64,000 bases of DNA from Diphasiastrum complanatum (GCA_029204225.1 CM055113.1:3115194-3179193), one strand, 5' to 3'; positions 10,196 to 21,866 are shown, numbered from the stretch's first letter. Numbers and translations are program-made. Notes: generated from the letters alone by a model not told the origin.

Positions 10196-11229
10196 AATGG
10201 AGCAGATGGCATTTTTCGGACTAGAACAATGACCTCTACAGAAGATATTGTATGGATACAATTTGACAAGCATGAAATAGGTAAAAAAAACTCGAGAAAA
10301 TTATAGACATATGTACAAAACCACTAACATAAACAAAATATGGACTCCAATACATCGACTTACGAAAGAATTTCAAATTGGCCAATCCGTATTTAATAAA
10401 ATTACAAGAAAACAATTTCCAATCAGAATAGCAATAGCAAGAACAATGCACCGAGCACAAGGTCTAACAATAACCGAACTAGCATTTAATCCCATAAAAG
10501 TTTCAAAACATGGTTTGATTTACACAGCTCTAACACGTGTTAAAAAACCAAAGAATTTATACATCACATCGCCATTAATTTCTGAACACTTTAAAATCGA
10601 TATATCTGTCCAACAAGAAATGACACATCTCAAAACCACCGCAAAATGGACCTCCCATATTCCGAATATGTATACATACACAAAAACACATCTTATTATT
10701 CAATCACTGAACACTAGATCATTATCTAAATACAAATACAGTATTCTAAATGACCATAATCTAATGGCATCAGACATATTGTGTTTACAAGAAACACGAA
10801 CCCCTCATCATGAACAACTTTTTGCAACAATCTTTGAAACCTTTTACAATTATGCTTTTATAGGATCAACACTATTGTATTGTAAAACTCAACACCTTGA
10901 ACACATTGAATTATGTAATACATTGCACACTGAAATCATTCATGCCACATTCACTTATAAAACCTACAGTATACACATACTTGCAATATACAGACAACCA
11001 AATTCTAGTATTTCCACATTTATTGAACAATTAAACACTACTTACCAACATTCCAAAAACCATGCCAATTGTTATAATTGGCGACATGAATATTGATACC
11101 TTAAGCATAAATACCAATTTCAAAAAACTTGCGTCCATTACGTTTCAACATAATATACAACTAACTTTCAAACAAGTAACCACTATATATGGCACACACT
11201 TGGATCATGTCTGGACAAATATAAGTTAA
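10196..11229 (+). pseudogene. Helentron helicase C-term and endonuclease, frameshifted
   Basis: Starts inside the helicase at NGADGIF (Pif1/Helitron type), then has a +1 shift in an 8-A run near 10283, shared by all copies. The frame from 10311 holds helicase motif V (HRAQGLTI) and motif VI (YTALTRV), then an endonuclease/exonuclease/phosphatase domain (SLNTRS, CLQETRT, IYRQPNSS). A 2-bp deletion near 11037 ends the frame at 11096. IIGDMNID and THLDHVW follow in another frame. The last part with the SDH motif is deleted, so the enzyme is inactive. Helicase followed by this endonuclease is the arrangement known from Helentrons. The Rep domain is absent. Confidence 0.8.
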
Positions 11230-11659
11230 ATGAACTAAACCTTATAACGGCCATAACTTTTGCATTTCAAGTCGGATTTAAATGAACCGAAAAGCAAAAG
11301 TGAGTAGAATCACGTGATGAATCTATTGTTGTTGAAAGAAACAGTTTTTGAATAATTGATTGGAGGTTACTAAGCTATCAGGAATTTAATAAAGAACAAG
11401 TCCTACAGTCGGATATATAATAAGTCTTTATTATATGTATATCAGCTTTTTGGAACATACAAGCTGAATATTATCCCCAAAATTGTTGGAACACACAATT
11501 TGGGATGTTACTTTGAAGAAAAAAAAAGAGGAAACATTGTTGAAACATACAATGTTGATGCCATACTTTTACATGTACTTGAGGGGTTTTAAATAATGAA
11601 AATTGAGTAAATATACTATGAACTAATATAAAGATACTGGGAAACAAGGATGGGATGTC
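11230..11659. other. Non-coding joint, Helentron end to gypsy LTR
   Basis: AT-rich, no usable frame. The start corresponds to sequence 3' of a 356-bp segment present in unit C (57205-57560). It contains repeated TTGGAACA/TTGAAACA motifs. No gene seen. Confidence 0.4.
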
Positions 11660-12064
11660 TGTTACTATAAATTGTTGAAACTTTCATCAAATCTCTGAAC
11701 ATGATCGTAGAAGCATACTCAATTTTCTATCAAAATTATACTATCAAGAATCAATTATCTATATATATATTAACATTGAGTACACATTAGATGAAGAGTG
11801 CTGGGCTACTGTAGATAGTGAGATTAGTGAAACTATTACTGACTTGTTACCTGAAGGTAGCTATTCTATTTTAGCCCCGTTACATTTATGAAGAGTTTGG
11901 AACACTCTTTTATATAAAATACAGTGTATGCTATAAAGATTCAGGATTGACAGATACAGAATCATTGATACTCGCGTAAAGTGAGATCTGATACTTGATT
12001 TTGCTGATCTACCCCTTTGAACATTTCTAGTTAGTTCAATCCCTTGCTAGAAAATAGTTTAACA
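11660..12064 (+). repeat. gypsy-type LTR candidate with TATA box
   Basis: TGTTA...TAACA termini about 405 bp apart, with a TATATAAAAT box at 11911-11920 about 150 bp before the right edge. A tRNA-primer-like TTGGTGTGTCTGCCAGG follows at once. About 3.4 kb further on in unit B, or after the inserted copy in A, lies the gypsy-type gag. No partner LTR, so the boundaries are tentative. Confidence 0.35.
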
Positions 12065-12240
12065 TTGGTGTGTCTGCCAGGAGCCAAGATTTGAGAAGGG
12101 ATAAGATTTGTATTTGATGGCCATTTATCCTCTCCCATGAAAAGTACAAATGATGGATTTTATTTATAGGATTTTATTCTACCAAGAATGAAAATGAACT
12201 CCAAAACAAATTGGGTGTTAAGATTTCTTTTATGATTGTG
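12065..12240. other. Leader start of gypsy gag, cut by insertion
   Basis: Primer-binding-like site and leader, identical to unit B up to TTATGATTGTG. At 12241 unit A departs into unrelated sequence, while B continues to gag. The same TTATGATTGTG recurs at 19055-19065, where the normal order resumes. Confidence 0.6.
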
Positions 12241-12526
12241 TTTTATACGTTACCAAGTCTTAAAAGATCATGGAAAATGTACCTCACCATTTGTCACTAA
12301 AAGGGATTAATTGATTTGAGGTGCTCAAACTTATAAAAATTGAAACCAACTGAGGAGGTTTACGGTTTATCTACAAAGATGTGCTGATGTCATTTTTATT
12401 GGTTTACGGTTTGAATCTTTCTATCTGACACAAGAAAAACCGCATTTGAAGGAAAAGCATCACATTGAAACGAAGGTATTGCAATTCAATAGCTCCTAGC
12501 AACTCACGACTTTATTTGTTAAAAAA
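12241..12526. other. 286 bp unique to unit A
   Basis: Occurs nowhere else in the window that I can see. No open frame with recognisable domains. It fills the gap between the left insertion junction and the point where the internal duplicate starts (12527, matching 6627). Confidence 0.6.
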
Positions 12527-12971
12527 TTCTACACATAAAATTGCATGCAATCACAAGCATAGTGCACCAATGGATAGTCGAACCGAGAGAACCATGTATA
12601 AGCATGATCTTGTATATCCATTTGCAAGTGATAGGTGCATCTTACCATCAGGTATCTCAACCAAGTTACACGTCCTATTTTTCAATATAGCTTCCATTTT
12701 TATTTCCATAGCTTCACGCCACTCCTTGTGCTCCTTTGCTTTATCAAAAGTTTTTGGTTCTTAAGCCTTGAGAATAGAACCCAGAAGGGCTACATTCATC
12801 TCTAATCTTGCAGGAGGTTCTACTTGATCTTCTAAGCTCTCCCTGCTCACTTGATTCAGGAGTATCTCCCTTATTAGCATCACTTTTTACTGACAAGTAC
12901 CACTTAGGCACTCTCCTAGGAATCTCATTATTGACCCTGTCTTTTCCAAACTGAAATTGGATGTTCCTCAC
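12527..12971 (-). pseudogene. copia RT start fragment (stub 2, A2 copy)
   Basis: Same linker and RT start as at 6627-7071. The minus strand reads RRVPKWYLSV and then EHKEWREAMEIKMEAIL. Here the poly-T tract near 6851 is replaced by TTTTTGGTTC, as in unit C. Confidence 0.75.
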
Positions 12972-13151
12972 ACGTGTCTAAGCACCTGATTCCGTGCAAT
13001 ACCAAGTCAGACCCAATCAATGTCCTTTTGATATCTTTTGATCCAAGATTGAACAAGATAGCTAGGAAAATGGGCCTTGACAACTTCTAGCTCAAGATTG
13101 ATGAAAAAAATTTCACTTAGATGGACCAAAATGCATGGTAACCTTAGGTAG

Positions 13152-13900
13152 GCTTTGATACCATTTTGAATTCACACGTGTGGATTGTCCACAACATGTA
13201 CTTGTGATCTCCTAAGGTGTGTAGATGCACCAAGATCAAGACTAGATTGAGATTCAAGATCAATCTTAGATCCTATGGCAAAAACACACTACTACATGCA
13301 TTCAATCACTTCCAACTCTCACTCACATGTGTAGGAAGTATTCAAAAAATAATCTAAGTAAAAAAAAGCTGCTCTCCTCCAGTAGAGAGAGAAAAAGCAT
13401 CATGAGCTCTCGGGTAAAGAGAGAAAGCTAGAAATCCAATAACTCACAAAATCCATAAAATCACCAAATCAATTAGCTTCAAAATGAGGAGTACAATAAT
13501 ACTAGTAGACCCACGAGCTACCACTATGCTTAACTATGATTGGACCATACTTTGTCAACTCTTGATCCTATTGGACTATTGATCCATGCTCCTCTTAATT
13601 CTATTGGACTATATTCAAGCACACCTCAATTTCCTATTGGACCTCACAAGGTTCCACCTCTAAATCCTATTGGACCTCTTGGAATTCATCAAACAAAAGC
13701 TTTACACTTGTCTACACTCTAATTGGCACGTGTTTAGCCTCTTACTCTATTTTGGCTCAATAGTGGCGTTACAAGTGGAAATGCATAATTTTCCATCTAT
13801 GCCAAATTTATTCCTATCAACATCCTACACCTAGATGCTTGATGTAAAAAACATAAGACCCCTATATCTAACATAGATAATCTTTTTCAATTCTTCACAT
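13152..13900 (-). repeat. copia LTR of stub 2 with PBS (A2 copy)
   Basis: The primer-binding site on the minus strand is TGGTATCAAAGC (13152-13163); the LTR is 13167-13900. It carries the spaced TTGGAC minisatellite (about 13537-13660). Same layout as 7252-8000. Confidence 0.55.
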
Positions 13901-14608
13901 AATGCCTGGATGCTTCTTCTTTCCATTGGTCTTCTTTTTGCCCTTGAATGAGAAATTGGCTTCCTCATCACCATCCTGCAAAGACAAGGAACTCATCCTA
14001 GATTTTGCATGGAGCATCCTACACTCTTCAACCACTAATACACTGTGAAGTTTTTCTATAGTTGGCAAAGTGTCTTGGATGGCAAAACTTTGGACCAAAT
14101 TTGCAAAGTCATCTTCTAGACCATTAAGAACAATTTGTACAAGCTCTCCATCATGAATCTTCTCTCTAATGGAAGCCAACTCCCTATTTAGATACTTGAT
14201 TCTGAGTACATAATCTTGTGCACTCTCCTCACTTCTCTTCATGCTTTGCAAAATCTGATTTCTAAGCATGAGTACTCTTGAAGTGTTACTAGATTCATAG
14301 ATTGATTTTAAAGACTCCCAAGCCTCTTCAGCACTAGTACATGCTGATACTTCTCTCAACAAATCATTGCTCACATTCATCTTCACACAATGAAGTGCAA
14401 GCCTAGATCTCTTCTTGTATCTAGCTAACTCCTGTGCACCTAGAGGTTCATCTTCATCTTCAATCAAGAACTCATGAAGGTCTTGGAGCACCAAGAGTGA
14501 CTCCATCCTAATCTTCCAAATAGCATAATTTGTAGAATTCAATCTCTCACTAGCTTCTAGAAGGTATGCTCCAGCACATCCCATCTTACTAGTGACTTCT
14601 ACAAACAA
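13895..14608 (-). CDS. copia gag, intact 237-codon copy
   Basis: The only uninterrupted copy of the stub-3 gag: no TAG and no 4-bp insertion. It starts MFVEVTSKMGCAGAYLL and runs through the UBN2 core (STNYAIWKIRMES, EEAWESLKSIYES, RVLMLRNQIL, DGELVQIVLNGLEDDFANL) to a basic tail KGKKKTNGKKKHPG. The stop lies in the first bases of the adjoining LTR. Gag normally packages element RNA in virus-like particles. Here the zinc knuckle and pol are missing, so at most a capsid-like protein could be made. Expression is unknown. Confidence 0.7.
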   Translation of the reverse strand: MFVEVTSKMGCAGAYLLEASERLNSTNYAIWKIRMESLLVLQDLHEFLIEDEDEPLGAQELARYKKRSRLALHCVKMNVSNDLLREVSACTSAEEAWESLKSIYESSNTSRVLMLRNQILQSMKRSEESAQDYVLRIKYLNRELASIREKIHDGELVQIVLNGLEDDFANLVQSFAIQDTLPTIEKLHSVLVVEECRMLHAKSRMSSLSLQDGDEEANFSFKGKKKTNGKKKHPGIM

Positions 14609-15389
14609 GAAATAGATTTGATTGACTTGAAACTCACAAAGGTCTCACACTTGCAGTGTTTCACTCAAATTTGATTTCTAATCCAACAAATGGACTTATA
14701 ATCACAGTTCTATCACTCCCTCACAAAGCTGGAATGAAGATAAGATGAAGTGAAAACTACTTTCAAACAAATCTTGCCAAGAAATGGATTTGATTGTCTC
14801 TAGAAACTCACTAAGGTCTCTCTCTTATAGTTTTTCACTCAAATTAGTTTTCTAATCCAACAAATGGACTTATATTCTCAGTTCTAGCACTCCCTCACAA
14901 ATTTGGAATGAAGATAAGATGATGTGAAATCTACTTACAATCAAATCTTGCCAATTTTGGCTATTTTTGGACAAAAAAATGACTTAATCTCTTTCTTCCT
15001 TCTTGGTGTACTTTCAAGACCTGTTTTTAACCTTAAGAGGACTTGAACTCAGCCTAGATTAATTAGATTCCATGAAACAAATTCAAATCTAATCAATGGC
15101 AAATGATCTTGGTAGATTATCCTAGGATCTCCACCAAAAATTACACCAACAGCTCACAAATTGAATTTTTTTGGATCAAATGAATACCATGCATTAAATG
15201 CAGGTTCAGAGGTGCCCACACATGTGGACAGTACGGATTTGGACCCCTACCAAGTTTGGGATCAAATCTCCTCACCAAAATCAAGATTCTAGCTTGCCCT
15301 CTCAATACTGGTTTCTAGCACCAAAACTTGCTAAAAATGGATTTGCATTAGATCAATGGCTTATGCTCTTGTACTTGGATCTAATACCA
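14609..15389 (-). repeat. Stub 3 leader, tandem duplication and PBS (A2 copy)
   Basis: Same two imperfect 172-bp repeats as at 8711-9054. The primer-binding site TGGTATTAGATCCAAG on the minus strand lies next to the LTR. A + strand 70-codon frame here (15198-15410) has no recognisable domain and was not taken as a gene. Confidence 0.6.
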
Positions 15390-16090
15390 TGTGAAATTAC
15401 TGTACTTTAGGACCATAAATGGATTTACAAAAGATCCACAAGAGTGATTGGATGCTTGCTTAACAATCTATCAGAAAACTAGACACAAAAAAGTTGACCT
15501 AGATTGGCAATTTGGCAAACAACAAACATTAACAATGACAAGCATTGATCAACATTGAAATCCTAGCCCACACTCGTGTACTACAGGCTGTAGTACGGCC
15601 TTCAACCTGAGAAACAGGTAGAAATTGATTTGGTTTCATTTGGATCACAAAAACTCAATGTACATAGTGAACTAGCTTGAGATTGCCAATGAGCTATGAA
15701 AATTTTCTATCTTCTCACTATGGAGAGAGGGAATACATAGCAAATTCGACTTCTTTCTTGAAGTTAGGTGGATTTCCAGCATGTAATAAGGAAGTTAACT
15801 CACTCTCCTTGAGCTAAAATGAAACCTTAGTCTATTTCCTAGAGTTATGCTTGGTAGGTACCTAGTTGGTCAAATTTTCACCTTAAACTTAGGTGTAGGT
15901 CCTATAAAGTAGGGATGACCACCAAATAGACATGACCAACTCTCTTGACTTGACCTAACCTATATTAGGAGTGGGTTGCCACGTGGCATCTTGGCCTTAC
16001 ATGTGTGGAACCCAATTATACACAATATTTACAATGTTCCACATGGTCTTTGATCAAGCTAGATTTGCCAATTTTTGGCAATTCTTCACA
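15390..16090 (-). repeat. copia LTR of stub 3 (A2 copy)
   Basis: TGTGAA...TTCACA, 701 bp, abutting the Helentron fragment as at 9493-10193. Confidence 0.6.
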
Positions 16091-16092
16091 TT

Positions 16093-17200
16093 AATGGAGT
16101 AGATGGCATTTTTCGGACTAGAACAATGACCTCTACAGAAGATATTGTATGGATACAATTTGACAAGCATGAAATAGGTAAAAAAAACTCGAGAAAATTA
16201 TAGACATATGTACAAAACCACTAACATAAACAAAATATGGACTCCAATACATCGACTTACGAAAGAATTTCAAATTGGCCAATCCGTATTTAATAAAATT
16301 ACAAGAAAACAATTTCCAATCAGAATAGCAATAGCAAGAACAATACACCGAGCACAAGGTCTAACAATAACCGAACTAGCATTTAATCCCATAAAAGTTT
16401 CAAAACATGGTTTGATTTACACAGCTCTAACACGTGTTAAAAAACCAAAGAATTTATACAGCACATCGCCATTAATTTATGAACACTTTAAAATCGATAT
16501 ATCTGTCCAACAAGAAATGACACATCTCAGAACCACCGCAAAATGGACCTCCCATATTCCGAATATGTATACATACACAAAAACACATCTTATTATTCAA
16601 TCACTGAACACTAGATCATTATCTAAATACAAATACAGTATTCTAAATGACCATAATCTAATGGCATCAGACATATTGTGTTTACAAGAAACACGGACCC
16701 CTCATCATGAACAACTTTTTGCAACAATCTTTGAAACCTTTTACAATTATGCTTTTATAGGATCAACACTATTGTATTGTAAAACTCAACACCTTGAACA
16801 CATTGAATTATGTAATACATTGCACATTGAAATCATTCATGCCACATTCACTTATAAAACCTACAGTATACACATACTTGCAATATACAGACAACCAAAT
16901 TCTAGCATTTCCACATTTATTGAACAATTAAACACACTACTTACCAACATTCCAAAAACCATGCCAATTGTTATAATTGGCGACATGAATATTGATACAT
17001 TAAGCATAAATACCAATTTCCAAAAACTTGCGTCCATTATGTTTCAACATAATATACAACTAACTTTCAAACAAGTAACCACTATATATGGCACACACTT
17101 GGATCATGTCTGGACAAATATAAAAAATTCAAAAAATCTATCAGGATCTACATACGCTTATTGGTCGGATCATTCACCCATATATTACATATGTAATTAA
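16093..17200 (+). CDS. Helentron C-terminus: helicase end plus full endonuclease
   Basis: The 330-codon frame from 16208 (upstream codons are cut off by the shared A-run shift) carries helicase motif V at residues 46-54 (IHRAQGLTI) and motif VI at 71-77 (YTALTRV). A complete endonuclease of the exonuclease-endonuclease-phosphatase fold follows: N134 (LNTRS), E161 (LQETR), YRQP at 227-230, GDMN at 258-261, LDHV at 298-301 and SDH at 320-322. All expected metal- and phosphate-binding positions are filled, and the stop follows ten codons after SDH. Helentrons join Rep, helicase and this endonuclease in one protein; here Rep and most of the helicase are missing. Whether this fragment is expressed is unknown. 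Confidence 0.8.
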
Positions 17201-17245
17201 AAAACCTTGAACAAAGTGCAATTTACCACTTATTGCAAAGGTAGG

Positions 17246-17267
17246 GCCTCGTGGCTTGCCACAAGGC
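17246..17267 (+). other. Hairpin 3' of Helentron frame
   Basis: GCCTCGTGGC, TT, GCCACAAGGC: a 10-bp stem with one mismatch, 46 bp after the stop. A second perfect 6-bp hairpin (CTTCAA GT TTGAAG) is at 17292-17305. Helitron-type elements carry a terminal hairpin near an end, so this may be the 3' signal. No boundary was confirmed. Confidence 0.4.
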
Positions 17268-17588
17268 ACTTGTTTATATAATGTCAAATAACTTCAAGTT
17301 TGAAGGCCTGTTTTTAACTTCTAAGAAAGTATTATGAAAAAACTCATTAATTATTACAATGACTGCAATATTTATGATTCTTGAGCAGTGAGAGATTGCA
17401 AAGCTAACAACTATATTCACTGAAAGAAGTAATTGCAGTTTTCAGATTTAATAATTCTGTGAGGCCTTTATATGATTTTATATAAGGAAAATGAACTAAA
17501 CCTTATAATGGCCATAACTTTTGCATTTCAAGTCGGATTTAAATGAACCGAAAAGCAAAAGTGAGTAGAATCACGTGATGAATCTATT

Positions 17589-18173
17589 ATGACCTCCCAT
17601 ATTCCGAATATATATACATACACAAAAACACATCTTATTATTCAATCACTGAACACTAGATCATTATCTAAATACAAATACAGTATTCTAAATGACCATA
17701 ATCTAATGGCATCAGACATATTGTGTTTACAAAAAACACGAACCCCTCATCATGAACAACTTTTTGCAACAATCTTTGAAACCTTTTACAATTATGCTTT
17801 TATAGGATCAACACTATTGTATTGTAAAACTCAACACCTTGAACACATTGAATTATGTAATACATTGCACACTGAATTCATTCATGCCACATTCACGTAT
17901 AAAACCTACAGTATACACATACTTGTAATATACAGACAACCAAATTCTAGCATTTCCACATTTATTGAACAATTAAACACACTACTTACCAACATTCCAA
18001 AAACCATGCCAATTGTTATAATTGGCGACATGAATATTGATACATTAACCATAAATACCAATTTCCAAAAACTTGCGTCCATTATGTTTCAACATAATAT
18101 ACAACTAACTTTCAAACAAGTAACCACTATATATGGCACACACTTGGATCATGTCTGGACAAATATAAGTTAA
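17589..18173 (+). pseudogene. Second, partial Helentron endonuclease (A/B type)
   Basis: After the complete copy and its 3' sequence, the text jumps from ATCTATTA to TGACCTCCCATATT and repeats the endonuclease from its first strand to THLDHVW. It ends NIS-stop as in units A and B, without the SDH part. LQET reads LQKT here, so the catalytic glutamate is lost. 194 codons. It lies directly behind 100 bp of sequence normally found 3' of the endonuclease, marking a recombination joint. Confidence 0.8.
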
Positions 18174-18602
18174 ATGAACTAAACCTTATAACGGCCATAA
18201 CTTTTGCATTTCAAGTCGGATTTAAATGAACCGAAAAGCAAAAGTGAGTAGAATCACGTGATGAATCTATTGTTGCTGAAAGAAACAGTTTTTGAATAAT
18301 TGATTGGAGGTTACTAAGCTATCAGGAATTTAATAAAGAACAAGTCCTACAGTCGGATATATAATAAGTCTTTATTATACCTATATCAGCTTTTTGGAAC
18401 ATACAAGCTGAATATTATCCCCAAAATTGTTGGAACACACAATTTGGGATGTTACTTTGAAGATAAAAAAGAGGAAACATTGTTGAAACATACAATGTTG
18501 ATGCCATACTGATACTTGTACTTGAGTGGTTTTAAATAACGAAAATTGAGTAAATATACTATGAACTAATATAAAGATACTGGGAAACAAGGATGGGATG
18601 TC
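18174..18602. other. Joint to gypsy LTR (A2 copy)
   Basis: Second occurrence within about 700 bp of the segment starting AATGAACTAAACC (also 17491). Otherwise as at 11230-11659. No gene. Confidence 0.4.
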
Positions 18603-18967
18603 TGTTACTATAAATTGTTGAAACTTTCATCAAATCCCTGAACATGATTGTAGAAGCATACTCAATTTTCTATCAGAATTATACTATCAAGAATCAATTA
18701 TCTATATATATATATTAACATTGAGTACACATTAGATGAAGAGTGCTGGACTACTATAGATAGTGAGATTAGTGAAACTATTACTGAATTGTTACCTGAA
18801 GGTAGCTATTCTATTTTAGCCCCGTTACATTTATGAAGAGTTTGGAACACTCTTTTATATAAAATACGGTGTATCCTATAAAGATTCAGGATTGACAGAT
18901 ACAGAATCATTGATACTCGCGTAAAGTGAGATCTGATACTTGATTTTGCTGGTTTACCCCTTTGAAA
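18603..18967 (+). repeat. gypsy-type LTR candidate, 3' end deleted
   Basis: TGTTAC start and TATATAAAAT box present. The LTR end and primer-binding site are lost in a roughly 145-bp deletion between CCCCTTTGAA and AAAGTACAAATG. Confidence 0.35.
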
Positions 18968-19157
18968 AGTACAAATGATGGATTTTATTTATAGGATTTT
19001 ATTCTACCAAGAATGAAAATGAACTCCAAAACAAATTGGGTGTTAAGATTTCTTTTATGATTGTGTGATTCTCTCTTTTAATTATTTTGAATGACTTGAT
19101 ATGGGTCTATTGAATGAATTCTATGATTTTGGGATCTATATTATCTTTTTGATATAA

Positions 19158-21866
19158 TTGAAATATATAAGAGAGGTTTTTACTTATCTTGCAAAAACAA
19201 GAACCATGGATGATAGTTTGTTATATGAGCATTTTGGAAACATGGATGTGGAAGCTATACATCCACCATCCAATGAAGTAAATGTCATCTATCAACTCAT
19301 TTCATGGGTATCTAGCATCATAATTGATGATGTGATTGATTTGAGAGAGAAACAATTGTTATATAAAGAGCGTCCTATAGCTTCTCAATTCCTTGAGTGT
19401 GATGAAAAGAGTTGTATACTCCAAGTTGATGAATATGAAAATTTTCAGAATAATAATCGTGAAAAGATACTAGATAACCCCCATATTCAAGAAGAATTTG
19501 ATACAACAAATCATGAACTATACCAATCATTGAGTGTGACAAGTGGATCCTCAATTATTGATTGGAAAGATTTTTCTTTTAATAAAGACTATTAGCAAAA
19601 TCAAGATGAAAAGACTATTGATACCGATGAGGTGCTAATAGAAGATACAAATGATACAAAGACAAGTGATGATCACTCAATTGATAAAGAAGAGAATTTG
19701 AGTTTTGTTGTTGAACTGACACACAATTATTTGGAGGAAATAACTCTTGAGGATAACATGATTAAAGATGGGATTGAAAACACAGATGATAATCTCCTAT
19801 ATGATAAGGCTCAACCATTACAGGGTGAAAATAAATTTGACGGTTATGAAAGTATAAAAAGAACTGGATTTGAAAATCTTCTAATGAATTGTAGTGAGCA
19901 TAAAGATTTGCTACCTTATAGTAAGGAAAAACAAATGTTATTGTTCACTAAAGAGAGTGAAATGTTGCAAAGAATATGGTATATGAAATGGAAATCTATT
20001 TCCATGAAAAAGAGAGTAACGATTAAGAAATTATTATTACCCAATAATATTGGTTGGGATATGTTACAGGAGTTCAGAAAATTGTCTAGATATGACATTA
20101 TTGATATGTATCCTGACAACTTTGATTATGAGAATGAAACATATGGATATGGTAAATGATAAATCTCAGGAAAATTATACTTCTAATACACATTTGATAG
20201 GTTTTAATATGGATGATGATTCAAACATTAATTATATGAGTGAAGATCTAAGTGAAACAGTTCAAGCATCATATGAACAATGTGATCAACTAAATTCAAA
20301 CAGTTTTTGTATTGATCGTATCGATGATAATCATCATTGTGATATAGACCTTGATGCAATGAGATCCATAGTCAAGATAAAGGATTATATCAATTCTGAT
20401 GATATCAACTATGGAAGTGTAGTAGATAATTCCCTGATCCAAGAAGAATATACTTTTGAAAAAAATGTCAACAAGATCTAAAAGAATATATAGTTGATTA
20501 TGATCGAGTATTGATAGAGGATGGTTTTGATAGTGATATTAGCATATATGAGAAAATTGATGAAGAGAATATCATATTATTAAATGATGACATATGTCAT
20601 GAATGCAAAGAAAAAGAGAGACTTGGAAAGATATTAACTGATAATGAAGTTCTATGTCAAACTAAATTAGATTTGAAAGAATACAATGAAGAAGAGGATA
20701 ACCTTTGTGAGGATGATTCCATAGACTTACAAACGAGAGTTCTTGAAAAAACCATTGCTAAAGTAATGAATGAAAGGAGACAACCAATAAATATTCTGTA
20801 TAACACTACTAGGTTGCCTAAGTTAAGGGGTTTGTTGCCAGAATGTAGTGGCACATTGAATGAGGATGCTGATAGACACATACAAGTGTTTAATACATTT
20901 TGCTTTATCAATAGAATATATGATCCTGGCCATGAACTAAGGTTGTTTGTTATGACTTTGAAGGGAGAAGCTATACATTGGTATCATAATTTACCTTTGG
21001 ATTCCATTACTACTTTGGAGGAGTTCTACACCCTATTTATTAAGCAGTTTAGACCTCCTTGTGATATAGCTGAGCTAGTATCTACATTGTCAACCATGCA
21101 ACAAAAACCAATGGAAACTATACAACAATATGCTCGTCATTTTAAAGAATTGGTTTTTCAAGTGAATAAAATGACTAACTTGTCTGAACTCATAAGACTG
21201 TCTTTCTTTTTGATAGGATCAAAACGTGATATTCAAATAAATGTTCGCCAATCTATTCCCTTTACTTTGGATGAGGCTATATGTAAAGCCAAAGCCATTG
21301 AGCTAGCCATTTTAGTCACAGATCAGTGCCAACCTATAGTGATACCATTGGGAGAAAATGATACTATAGCAAGATGTCCATCCCACCTTTTAGATAAAGA
21401 AAATATGGAATTTGATGGAGTTCATTTCTCAATGATGAATCAACAATTGGATTTTAAAATAAATCCACCAGAACAAAATACTAGAATCTTGGATTCTAGA
21501 TGTAGAAGTAGAAGTGCCAATACGGATATGGATGATATGAAAGAAGTGTTGAAAAAGTGTATGGATAACATGGATAGAACTATATCTTCTTTATCTTCGG
21601 ATGTGAAGCTTCTAAAAAGTCAACATCAATCTTTAAAAAGTGTGAAAATGGAAAATGAATCACTATCTCAAAATTGTTTGATGAAAGATAACATGAACAA
21701 TGATATGATGAACCATTTATATGGGTTTAATGAAGATACAAGACCTTCATTCTATTGTGGAAGATGTGAAGGAGCACGGTTAGCTGACAGAGGGAGGCAT
21801 GGAAAAATAATGTTGAATGTTGATGATGATGACGGTTATCCAGATAACAAGTTTGATCATGGATAA
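19158..21866 (+). pseudogene. Ty3/gypsy-type gag-only polyprotein
   Basis: Four pieces: 19158-19595, a TAG read-through gap, 19632-20159, a frame change (20050-20481), and return to the first frame at 20511-21866 (451 codons). The N-terminal pieces are unusually acidic and rich in Asp, Glu and Asn. The last piece holds a Retrotrans_gag-type domain at about residues 115-270 (DADRHIQVFNTFCFINR, LKGEAIHWYHNLP, FYTLFIKQFRPP, IQQYARHFKELV), then a likely coiled coil (about 345-390) and a lone YCGRC near the end. No protease or pol follows. Such gag-only units are known among non-autonomous LTR elements. The stop and both shifts are common to all three copies. The long N-terminal part is not one I recognise. 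Confidence 0.75.

Larger units (their letters stand above)
12527..19065. repeat. Internal duplicate (A2) of RT stub to gypsy LTR
   Basis: Matches 6627-12240 at an offset of 5900, with visible single-base changes. It is closer to unit C than to A or B at several sites: full 330-codon Helentron end and the 356-bp downstream segment. From about 17589 it switches to an A/B-type endonuclease copy, so it is itself a recombinant. It ends at TGATTGTG before the gag. Confidence 0.85.

Noticed and set aside
10236-10460. Minus-strand 74-codon hydrophobic, Cys/Tyr-rich frame
   Set aside because: Antisense to the Helentron helicase; no independent support.
20657-20911. Minus-strand 84-codon frame in the gag region
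   Set aside because: Antisense shadow of the gypsy-type gag.
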